Source: an uncultured Clostridia bacterium
GTDB taxonomy: Bacteria; Bacillota; Clostridia; Oscillospirales; Ruminococcaceae
DNA: 64,000 nt
Assembly: GCA_947626755.1 (NCBI GenBank)
Contig: CANQTP010000006.1
Coordinates: 28,270 to 92,269, forward strand
Reading direction: 5' to 3'
In this document: one piece after another, positions 16,343 to 23,473 of the stretch
Position numbering within the stretch: position 1 is the stretch's first letter
Layout of the letters: each line of letters starts with the position of its first letter
Notes under the pieces: generated by a model
The model's database searches: none
Seen by the model: the letters and a program-made list of their open reading frames with translations, nothing else
What the model was told of the DNA's origin: nothing
Program-made: the position numbers and the translations under genes

Positions 16343-17190
16343 GAATTAATGCTGAGTATTTTATTTATGTCACTTTCCGATATACCGAAAACTTTCATTT
16401 TTGCAAGAATTTCTGCTCTGCCTTTAGATATGCCCCTTGCTTCGCCTTCTGCTCTGCCTTCTGCTCTGCCTTCTGCCTTCCCTTTGATGTAATTTTCTGC
16501 CATTAAAGTATTATAATCCCAGAGTGCCTTCTGACGGGCATTATATTCCAAGCGCTTCTGTTCGTCCTGACTTATAACTTCAAGCGTATCGACCGCTTCT
16601 CTTATATATTCATTACTGCTTGCTGCCATATCAAATTCCTCCTTCTTCTCTGCTTTCAAAAACTTTATCCAATCATACAGGACGGTGCCGTCCTCGGTTT
16701 TTGGAAGCTTAGGCAACTCTATCAAATGCCATTCCATTATGTCTGTATAGCAAATATTTTCGCTGTCCTCGCGTATGTGATAGATCGTGTGGAAACGCTC
16801 TGTTTCTTTGACATATTTGAAGTCTAAAATGTTTATTCCAATGCATTTCTTGAAGTTTGAGTATATCTTGTCTATATTAGTCTGATCTACAAGCATTTTT
16901 GAGACATAGAACGCACTCCGTTCCGCCCAGGTTGCCATATAGGAAAGCTGGATCTCAATGTCGATCTCCGTGTCGTCGTTCATAGTAAGATAAACGTCCA
17001 GTATTCCCTGCTTCGAGTCCTCATGGTTTTTGGGAAGATTTGCATTTTTAAGAACAGTCTTCTTGATGTCGTCCACAGGGATATTCAGAACTGCACTTAA
17101 AAAGCCTTTCCTGACTTTATCATTATGCATTATTTCCTTAAAAGCAAAATCTACTTTCGGCGACATCATGAAATATTCCTGATCTGGCAC
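16339..17190 (-). CDS. Rpn-family recombination-promoting nuclease / PD-(D/E)XK transposase-like protein
   Basis: 283 residues from the GTG at 17190, which has GAGGAG nine bases upstream; a TTG at 17196 is too close to it. The N-terminal part MMSPKVDFAFKEIMHN is the signature start of Rpn/PDDEXK transposase proteins; QGILDVYLTMNDDTEIDIEIQLS carries the nuclease D...E-x-Q motif in parts at about residues 64-86. The C-terminal part is a KGKAEGRAEGRAEGEARG-type low-complexity tail. Rpn proteins are PD-(D/E)XK endonucleases that raise recombination. They are multicopy and vary at the C-terminus in other genomes. No inverted repeats of an IS flank it. Its duplicated tail lies directly downstream. 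Confidence 0.85.
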   Translation of the reverse strand: MPDQEYFMMSPKVDFAFKEIMHNDKVRKGFLSAVLNIPVDDIKKTVLKNANLPKNHEDSKQGILDVYLTMNDDTEIDIEIQLSYMATWAERSAFYVSKMLVDQTNIDKIYSNFKKCIGINILDFKYVKETERFHTIYHIREDSENICYTDIMEWHLIELPKLPKTEDGTVLYDWIKFLKAEKKEEFDMAASSNEYIREAVDTLEVISQDEQKRLEYNARQKALWDYNTLMAENYIKGKAEGRAEGRAEGEARGISKGRAEILAKMKVFGISESDINKILSINS

Positions 17191-17262
17191 TTTCAAACAC
17201 TCCTCTATACTTTCTTGTCAATTATATTATATCACATTTTTTTTATGATTGCAATATAAAAA

Positions 17263-17502
17263 TAAGAGTTGAGAGTTGAAAGTTGAGAGTTGAGAGCAGG
17301 CTGAGCCTGCACGCTTTCAGGGTTTGCTTTGTGATTTTCAACCTAACGTATACCGTGCATGAAGCAAAGTGCAGTCTGCAAACAATGATCCCGCCTATAC
17401 AGGCGGGAATTGCTGTTTGTAGATCGCGCTTTACTTTGCCGCACATTATATTTAGGCAAGAGATCACAAAACTTTGCCTGTAGGCGTGCAGACTCAGTCT
17501 GC
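17263..17502. repeat. interspersed inverted-repeat element, copy D (complete)
   Basis: TTGAGAG heptads (17263-17295), left tip GCAGGCTGAGCCTGC (17296-17310), left arm with CCTAACGTATACCGTGCAT, a central hairpin CCCGCCTATACAGGCGGG (17390-17407), right arm with CCGCACATTATATTTAGGC, and right tip GCAGACTCAGTCTGC (17488-17502). The right tip has matched changes in both half-arms compared with the usual tip. This and the copy at 58579 best define the element at about 207-210 bp. Confidence 0.85.
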
Positions 17503-17548
17503 CTCTCAACTCTATAATTACGCATTAAGAATTACGCATTAAAAAGTA

Positions 17549-17577
17549 TTGCAAATTATTTAAGAATATGTTATAAT
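17549..17577 (+). promoter_or_regulatory. promoter of the NfeD/SPFH operon
   Basis: -35 TTGCAA (17549-17554), 17-base spacer, -10 TATAAT (17572-17577). It lies right after repeat copy D and a TAATTACGCATT repeat (17516-17541). Confidence 0.8.
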
Positions 17578-17602
17578 ATATACAGTAAGGGAGGTCATGC
17601 AT

Positions 17603-18052
17603 ATGGTAATAGTATGGCTGATAGTTTTTGCGGCGGCTCTCGCTGTGGAAGCCGCTACTTCCGCTCTTGTATCGATCTGGTTCGCTGTCGGCGCGCTGGG
17701 CGCGGTATTTGCGGCGGCACTGGGTGCGAACCTTGCGGTGCAGCTTGTGGTTTTTGCAATTCTGGCAGGAATTCTGCTGATTTTTACAAGACCGCTTCTG
17801 AAAAAGCTGTTTCCCAACAAGTTCATTCCTACCAATTCCGAACTCGATGTGGGCAAGACCGCTGTCGTTATCGAAACAATAGACAGCTCCACAGGAAAAG
17901 GCAGGGTCCGCCTTGCAGATGTTGACTGGGCGGCTGTTTCGGAGGACGGGAGCAGTATTCCCGAGGGCGAATCGGTAATTATCAAGGAAATACGTTCCTC
18001 GCGGGTGGTAGTCCGCAAAACGGAAGAAAAAATTTCCGCAGCAGAAAAATAA
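17603..18052 (+). CDS. NfeD-like membrane protein
   Basis: 149 residues from the ATG at 17603, preceded by GGGAGG at a spacing of eight; an ATG six bases earlier is too near. Two or three membrane helices (about residues 1-25, 30-70) are followed by a soluble OB-fold domain (LDVGKTAVVIETIDSSTGKG.. to RSSRVVVRK). NfeD proteins without the protease domain are regularly paired with SPFH proteins and are thought to help them form membrane microdomains. The SPFH gene begins 24 bases downstream, so they form one operon. Confidence 0.88.
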   Translation: MVIVWLIVFAAALAVEAATSALVSIWFAVGALGAVFAAALGANLAVQLVVFAILAGILLIFTRPLLKKLFPNKFIPTNSELDVGKTAVVIETIDSSTGKGRVRLADVDWAAVSEDGSSIPEGESVIIKEIRSSRVVVRKTEEKISAAEK

Positions 18053-18075
18053 TTGTTTGAAAGGAAGTCGTTTTT

Positions 18076-19041
18076 ATGCAGTTTCTCATAATAGGTCTGG
18101 TAATTCTCCTGATAATCATTTTTATCGCGGGTATCAAATTTGTACCGCAGGCATCGGAGTACGTTATTGAACGTCTGGGAACATACTCCCGCTCGCTTTC
18201 GGCGGGTCCGCACTATGTGATACCGTTTCTGGAAAAAGTCGCAAAGCGCGTTTCCATAAAAGAACAGGTAGTGGATTTCAAACCGCAGCCCGTTATTACA
18301 AAGGATAACGTTACAATGCAGATTGACACGGTAGTCTTTTACCGCATAACCGATGCGAAACAGTACACCTACGGCGTTGAAAGACCTATTTCTGCCATTG
18401 AAAATCTTACCGCCACAACTCTCCGTAACATAATCGGCGAACTGGAACTGGACGCAACGCTCACTTCCCGTGATGTTATCAATACCAAGATAACAGCGAT
18501 CCTTGACAACGCCACAGATCCTTGGGGAATAAAGGTAAACCGCGTTGAACTTAAAAACATCATTCCGCCCCGTGAAATTCAGGATTCCATGGAGCGCCAG
18601 ATGAAAGCGGAACGCGAACGCCGCGAGAAGATACTTCAGGCGGAGGGTGAAAAGAAGTCCCAGATCCTTGTTGCAGAAGGTGAAAAGGAATCCAAGATCC
18701 TTAAAGCGGAAGCGGAGAAAGAAGCGGAGATCCTCCGTGCGGAAGCGGAAAAGCAGGCAATGATCCTCCGCGCCGACGCGGTTCGTCAGCAGAAGATACT
18801 TGAAGCGCAAGGTGAAGCGGAATCCATTCAGCTTGTCCAGAACGCTCTTGCGGAAAGTCTTGTAAAGCTGAACCAGTCCGACCCGAAAGAAAATGTTATT
18901 GCTCTCAAGAGTCTTGAAGCATTTGCCAAAGCCGCAGACGGTCGTGCTACAAAGATAATCATTCCCTCCGAGATCCAAGGTCTTGCGGGCATGGTCACCT
19001 CCATAAAAGAGCTTGCTGCCGACAACAAGGCTGAGCCTTGA
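18076..19041 (+). CDS. SPFH/stomatin-like (paraslipin, QmcA-type) membrane protein
   Basis: 321 residues. One N-terminal membrane helix (residues 1-19), an SPFH/band-7 domain (IKFVPQASEYVIERLGTY to about 180), then a long coiled coil made of repeated AEGEKES/AEAEKEAEILRA units (about 180-255) and the typical QLVQNALAESLVKLN and ATKIIIPSE C-terminal blocks. Such proteins oligomerise as cages or scaffolds in the membrane, here with the NfeD partner. The final KAEP and the stop TGA are encoded by the palindrome tip of repeat copy E (19026-19040), so the original C-terminus has been replaced. Confidence 0.93.
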   Translation: MQFLIIGLVILLIIIFIAGIKFVPQASEYVIERLGTYSRSLSAGPHYVIPFLEKVAKRVSIKEQVVDFKPQPVITKDNVTMQIDTVVFYRITDAKQYTYGVERPISAIENLTATTLRNIIGELELDATLTSRDVINTKITAILDNATDPWGIKVNRVELKNIIPPREIQDSMERQMKAERERREKILQAEGEKKSQILVAEGEKESKILKAEAEKEAEILRAEAEKQAMILRADAVRQQKILEAQGEAESIQLVQNALAESLVKLNQSDPKENVIALKSLEAFAKAADGRATKIIIPSEIQGLAGMVTSIKELAADNKAEP

Positions 19042-19260
19042 CCCATTCAGGCATAGTTTTGTTATTTCCCGCCTAAGTATACCGTGCATTAAGTAAAGCG
19101 CAGTCTGCAATTAGTTTTAAGAGTTAAGAGTTGAGATATTGCAGTAATTGCTTATATCTCAACTCTCAATTTTTTGTAGATTTAATTTTACTTAATGCAC
19201 GGTATACGTTAGGCAAAAAATCACAAAACAAACCCTGAAAGCCGGCGGTGGCTTCCCCGC
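19026..19260. repeat. interspersed inverted-repeat element, copy E, overlapping a gene end
   Basis: Left tip CAAGGCTGAGCCTTG (19026-19040) overlaps the last codons of the SPFH gene. Left arm with TATACCGTGCATTAAG, central block of facing heptads around 19120-19160, right arm with TTAATGCACGGTATACG (about 19190-19210), and a changed right tip of the GGCGGTGGCTTCCCCGCC type (about 19243-19260). It explains most of the 19042-19395 gap. Confidence 0.78.
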
Positions 19261-19307
19261 CCTTGTAAACTTTTTATTACGAATACCTTTAAGTTGAAAA
19301 TTTACTA

Positions 19308-19336
19308 TTGCTTTTTTGGGAATAATAAGTTATAAT
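19308..19336 (+). promoter_or_regulatory. promoter of the GH130 gene
   Basis: -35 TTGCTT (19308-19313), 17-base spacer, -10 TATAAT (19331-19336), about 60 bases before the start codon. Confidence 0.78.
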
Positions 19337-19395
19337 TATTTTAATGTGAGTCCGTAAGGCTCAGAGAAATTTTAAAATTGAAAGGTCGGTTTTTA

Positions 19396-20421
19396 ATGAA
19401 AGTTAAAGTTGTAAACGGTGTATCCATGCCCAATATCCCTTGGCAGGAAAAGCCTGCGGACTGCAGAGACGTCATATGGCGCTACGATGCAAACCCAATC
19501 ATCAAAAGAGATCAGATAATGGTCAAGAAAGCTAACGGCTACAGAGAACCTTCCAACTCTATCTTCAACAGCTCGGTAGTTCCTTTTGAAAAGGGCGACT
19601 ACAAGTTTGCGGGCGTTTTCCGCGTTGACGACAGAGAGAGAAACATGGAACTCCATGTGGGCTTCTCCAAGGACGGCATCAAGTGGGATATTTCCGAGGA
19701 AAGAATCAAATTCAAATGCGATATTCCCGAAGTTGCTCAGTGGCAGTACGGCTACGATCCCAGAGTCTGCAAGTTAGAGGACAGATACATTGTTACATGG
19801 TGCAACGCTTACGGCTGGAAACCCACCATCGGCATTGCTTATACATATGATTTTGAAACTTTCACTCAGCTTGAAAATGCTTACCTTCCTTTCAACAGAA
19901 ACGGCGTAATGTTCCCCCGCAAGATAAACAACAAGTACATGATGATGAGCCGCCCTTCCGACAGCGGTCACACACCTTTCGGAGATATGTTTATCAGCCA
20001 GTCTCCCGACCTTACATACTGGGGCGAACACAGACACGTTATGGGGCCCTCCAAGGGCTGGGAATCCACCAAGATGGGCGCAGGTCCTATTCCTATTGAA
20101 ACAGACCGCGGCTGGCTCATTTTCTACCACGGCGTTCTGACTTCCTGCAACGGTTATGTGTACAGCTTCTCCGCTGCTCTGCTTGACAAGGACGAGCCTT
20201 GGAAAGTCCTCAAGAGAGGTGCTTCTTACCTGCTCAGCCCTCAGACAATGTACGAGCTTGTGGGCGATACCGATGCGGTAACATTCCCCTGCGCAAACCT
20301 TGTTGACGCCGACACAGGCAGGATCTGCATCTACTACGGCTGCGCCGACACCTGCACTGCTCTTGCGTTCACAACAGTTGACGATGTTATGGACTTCCTT
20401 GACAATAACAGTCAGGTATGA
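19396..20421 (+). CDS. GH130 beta-mannooligosaccharide/mannoside phosphorylase
   Basis: 341 residues from the ATG at 19396, with GAAAGGTCGG upstream. It has the five-bladed beta-propeller motif order of GH130: NSSVVPFEKGDYKFAGVFR, GYDPRVCKLED (region of the catalytic Asp), MSRPSDSGHTPFG, MGAGPIPIETDRGWL and IYYGCADTCTALA. GH130 enzymes phosphorolyse beta-mannosides to mannose-1-phosphate; related Ruminococcus albus enzymes act on mannobiose or mannooligosaccharides. It probably acts in the cytoplasm because there is no signal peptide. The GH2 gene 110 bases downstream has its own promoter, so the pair is a locus and not a strict operon. Exact substrate is inference. Confidence 0.9.
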   Translation: MKVKVVNGVSMPNIPWQEKPADCRDVIWRYDANPIIKRDQIMVKKANGYREPSNSIFNSSVVPFEKGDYKFAGVFRVDDRERNMELHVGFSKDGIKWDISEERIKFKCDIPEVAQWQYGYDPRVCKLEDRYIVTWCNAYGWKPTIGIAYTYDFETFTQLENAYLPFNRNGVMFPRKINNKYMMMSRPSDSGHTPFGDMFISQSPDLTYWGEHRHVMGPSKGWESTKMGAGPIPIETDRGWLIFYHGVLTSCNGYVYSFSAALLDKDEPWKVLKRGASYLLSPQTMYELVGDTDAVTFPCANLVDADTGRICIYYGCADTCTALAFTTVDDVMDFLDNNSQV

Positions 20422-20437
20422 TGATCCGATGAGCTAT

Positions 20438-20470
20438 TATCCCTCTCCCGCTGCGGAGAGGGATTTTTTA
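20438..20470 (+). terminator. terminator after the GH130 gene
   Basis: ATCCCTCTCC pairs with GGAGAGGGAT across a short GCTGC loop, followed by a T-run (20464-20469). Confidence 0.85.
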
Positions 20471-20473
20471 TGC

Positions 20474-20502
20474 TTGAAATCTGCGGAAAAATATGTTATA
20501 AT
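20474..20502 (+). promoter_or_regulatory. promoter of the GH2 gene
   Basis: -35 TTGAAA (20474-20479), 17-base spacer, -10 TATAAT (20497-20502), directly after the GH130 terminator. Confidence 0.8.
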
Positions 20503-20532
20503 CAATGAAAATGCAACGAAAGGACAGCTGCT

Positions 20533-23244
20533 ATGAAAAAATTCTTTCTCAACGGCGAATGGAAATTCCGCCTTTCAAAGGAAAAACCCGACATCAACGC
20601 TCCCTTTGACGATGTTATCACTCTCCCGTCCACCGTTCAGCAGATGAAGAAACCGCCTGTTACCGATGAGCGAAGCGACGGCTATCTTACCGATCCGCAC
20701 CGCTTCGAGGGCTATGCGCTTTATGAACGCACCGTGACCGATCTGCCGCAGGAAGGCGAGCGTTTCCTTGTTCTGGAACGCACCCGCACAAGCAGCCTTT
20801 GGGTAAACGGACAGTTCGCGGGTTCACAGAACAGTCTCTGCACTGCCCATAAGTATGATATTACAAAATTCGGCTCTTCCGTGAAGATAACTCTTATGAT
20901 AGACAACGTTTCCTGCCCCGTTCCCGGAGGACATATGACTTCTCCCGATACCCAGACCAACTGGCTCGGCATCACAGGCGGGATATATATTGAATGCAGG
21001 GATAGTCTCCGCTTTGACAATGTAAGGATCTTCCCGGATATTTCCGATATGACGGTAAAAGTCTGCGGAGATGTTGTCGGCGGTGACGAAATAGAAGTCA
21101 ATGCTTCGGTAAGCGGTTTCCCTGCCGTAAAAGCAAAAATTTCAAAGGATTCCCCGTTCTTCATCTACAGAATGGACGGCGCAAAACTCTGGAGCGAACA
21201 TTCTCCCGTTACATATACAATGAATATCTCCTGCGGGAATGACAATTCAAGATATGTTTTCGGCATGAGGAAATTTTCCGCAAAGGGCAGGGAACTGCTC
21301 CTCAACGGCGAGAGGATATTCCTGAGAGGAAAGCATGACGGCATGATCTTCCCTCTGACAGGCGCCGCTCCCACCGATAAGGAAAGCTGGGCAAAAGTCC
21401 TTTCCACTGCAAAGGAGTACGGCATAAACCACTACCGTTTCCACACCTGCTGTCCTCCCGAAGCGGCTTTTGAAGCTGCGGACGAACTGGGCATTTATCT
21501 TGAACCGGAGCTTCCTTTCTGGGGAACTGTTGAGGACGAGATCACCGAGGGGCAGCAGTACCTTATAGATGAGGGCTTCAGGATACTTGACAGTTTCGGG
21601 GATCACCCGTCCTTCTTTGCCATGTCTCTTGGAAATGAACTCTGGGGCAGCAAGGAACGTCTCAACGAGATCCTCGGCGGTTATAAAAAGCACGATCCTC
21701 GTCATCTTTATACACAAGGCTCAAATAATTTTCAATTCTTCCCGCTGACGGTGGAAAACGATGACTTTTTCGTTGGCGTGAGATTTTCCAAGGAACGTCT
21801 TTTCCGCGGCTCTTATGCAATGTGCGACGCTCCTCTCGGACATATACAGACTGCCGCTCCGAACTCAAATTATGACTATGATGCGTGTATTGATCCCTTG
21901 GAGATAAATTCCGCGCAGAGCGGCGGAGGAACTATTGAAATACAATATGGGACGGGCGTTAAGACCGTTTCGGTGGACGAAGTTTCCGGAGAGTTCATTT
22001 CGGAGATACCTGTTGTTTCGCATGAAGTGGGACAGTATTTCATGTACCCCGATTACGGCGAGATCCCCAAGTATACAGGCGTTTTAAAGCCTTACAATCT
22101 TGAAATTTTCAGGGAACGTCTTGAAAATGCGGGGCTCGGACATCTTGCGGACAGATATTTCAGGGCAAGCGGACGATTTGCGGCGGAATGTTATAAGAAT
22201 GAGATCGAGACCGCTTTGCGTTCAAAGGAACTCTCGGGGTTCCAGCTTCTTGACATTCAGGATTTTACGGGGCAGGGAACTGCGCTTGTGGGAATCCTTA
22301 ACGCTTTTATGGAAAGTAAAGGCGTTATAACTGCTGCCGAATGGAGAGGTTTCTGCAGCGAACGTGTCGTTCTCGGCTGCCTGCCGAAATTTGTTTATTC
22401 CTGCGGGGAGAAACTTTCGTTGGGTGTAAAGCTTTACAACTTTGCAGCGAAGCCCGATGTTGACCCGAAAGTTACCGTCCGCCTGCTTGTAAATGACAAG
22501 GAAACAGTTTCTGCGGAAGTTTCTGCAAAGGGAAGCTTTAAAGGCGGGGTTTTCGATCTCGGAACGGCAGAATTTGAAGTACCTGCGTTTTCAGAGCCGC
22601 AGAAGGCAGTTCTTGTGCTGAATCTGGGAAGTATCTGCAATAAATATACGCTATGGATATATCCCGAAGTTTCCGAAGCAAAGGAAGATGTTCCCGACGG
22701 TCTGACCGTAACGAATGACTGGGAAAAGGCAAAAGCCGCTCTTTCCGCGGGAGGAAAAGTCCTGTTCATGCCGAAGGCGGTAAAAGAAGAATTTTCCGTT
22801 GAAGGAACATACTGCACCGATTTCTGGAATTACCCCATGTTCAGTTCCATTTCGGAATCCATGAATAAACCTTTGCCCGTGGGAACGCTTGGTCTGCTGA
22901 TAGACAATTCCCATGCGGCACTGGAAAATTTCCCGTCGGAAACCTATTCCACAGCGCAGTGGTATGATATTGTAACGGGATCGCGTGCGCTTATAACGGA
23001 CGGTTCGGGAATAGAGCCTATTGTTCGCACCATAGACAACTGCAAGCGGAACCACAGCCTTGCGGACATTTTTGAAGTGAAAACAGGCGGCGGAAGTCTG
23101 TTGGTATGCGTTTCCGACCTGCTCGGAAAGACTTCCCCCGAAGCGGAAGCTTTGCTTGAAAGTCTGGAAAAATACGCCGTTTCGGGTAAATTCCTGCCTG
23201 AAAAAACGGTTGACATTGAATATCTCAGCAAATACTGGGCATAA
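20533..23244 (+). CDS. glycoside hydrolase family 2 protein (beta-mannosidase/galactosidase-like)
   Basis: 903 residues without a signal peptide. The N-terminal jelly-roll sugar-binding domain (FFLNGEWKFRLSK, RTSSLWVNGQFAGSQ) is followed by the immunoglobulin-like domain and a TIM barrel. The acid/base site is in FFAMSLGNELWG (about residue 360-371) and the nucleophile Glu is probably in PVVSHEVGQYF (about 493-503). A C-terminal region of about 250 residues has no family I recognise. GH2 members cleave beta-galactosides, beta-mannosides or beta-glucuronides. Next to a GH130 phosphorylase a beta-mannosidase role on plant mannan fragments is plausible, but the sequence alone does not settle this. 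Confidence 0.85.
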   Translation: MKKFFLNGEWKFRLSKEKPDINAPFDDVITLPSTVQQMKKPPVTDERSDGYLTDPHRFEGYALYERTVTDLPQEGERFLVLERTRTSSLWVNGQFAGSQNSLCTAHKYDITKFGSSVKITLMIDNVSCPVPGGHMTSPDTQTNWLGITGGIYIECRDSLRFDNVRIFPDISDMTVKVCGDVVGGDEIEVNASVSGFPAVKAKISKDSPFFIYRMDGAKLWSEHSPVTYTMNISCGNDNSRYVFGMRKFSAKGRELLLNGERIFLRGKHDGMIFPLTGAAPTDKESWAKVLSTAKEYGINHYRFHTCCPPEAAFEAADELGIYLEPELPFWGTVEDEITEGQQYLIDEGFRILDSFGDHPSFFAMSLGNELWGSKERLNEILGGYKKHDPRHLYTQGSNNFQFFPLTVENDDFFVGVRFSKERLFRGSYAMCDAPLGHIQTAAPNSNYDYDACIDPLEINSAQSGGGTIEIQYGTGVKTVSVDEVSGEFISEIPVVSHEVGQYFMYPDYGEIPKYTGVLKPYNLEIFRERLENAGLGHLADRYFRASGRFAAECYKNEIETALRSKELSGFQLLDIQDFTGQGTALVGILNAFMESKGVITAAEWRGFCSERVVLGCLPKFVYSCGEKLSLGVKLYNFAAKPDVDPKVTVRLLVNDKETVSAEVSAKGSFKGGVFDLGTAEFEVPAFSEPQKAVLVLNLGSICNKYTLWIYPEVSEAKEDVPDGLTVTNDWEKAKAALSAGGKVLFMPKAVKEEFSVEGTYCTDFWNYPMFSSISESMNKPLPVGTLGLLIDNSHAALENFPSETYSTAQWYDIVTGSRALITDGSGIEPIVRTIDNCKRNHSLADIFEVKTGGGSLLVCVSDLLGKTSPEAEALLESLEKYAVSGKFLPEKTVDIEYLSKYWA

Positions 23245-23339
23245 TGGCTTAGATACGCGGTTTGAAAGTATTTTGCCGAAACTTAGGTTAAATTTTTTAA
23301 AAGACTACGTAAAAAAATTAAGTATTTTTTGTGTTATGC

Positions 23340-23368
23340 TTGCTTTAGTTTGCAAAATAGGGTATAAT
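23340..23368 (+). promoter_or_regulatory. promoter of the second glycogen phosphorylase
   Basis: -35 TTGCTT (23340-23345), 17-base spacer, -10 TATAAT (23363-23368), leaving an untranslated leader of about 100 bases. Confidence 0.78.
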
Positions 23369-23473
23369 TAAAAGGAATAAGCATTATTTATGGAAAGTAT
23401 CTGTTAAAATTATGAAGAACTTTACCGCATAAAAAAACAAAGATCATATCATGAACAGATTGGAGAAGATATT

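Noticed and set aside
17263..17520. Long open frames on both strands across the repeat element copies (for example 66-88 codons)
   Set aside because: They are translations of the inverted-repeat arms and heptads, recur at each copy and have no ribosome site.
17560..19110. 516-codon open frame antisense to the NfeD/SPFH genes
   Set aside because: It is the shadow of a biased coding sequence; the plus-strand frames have clear domains, promoter and ribosome sites.
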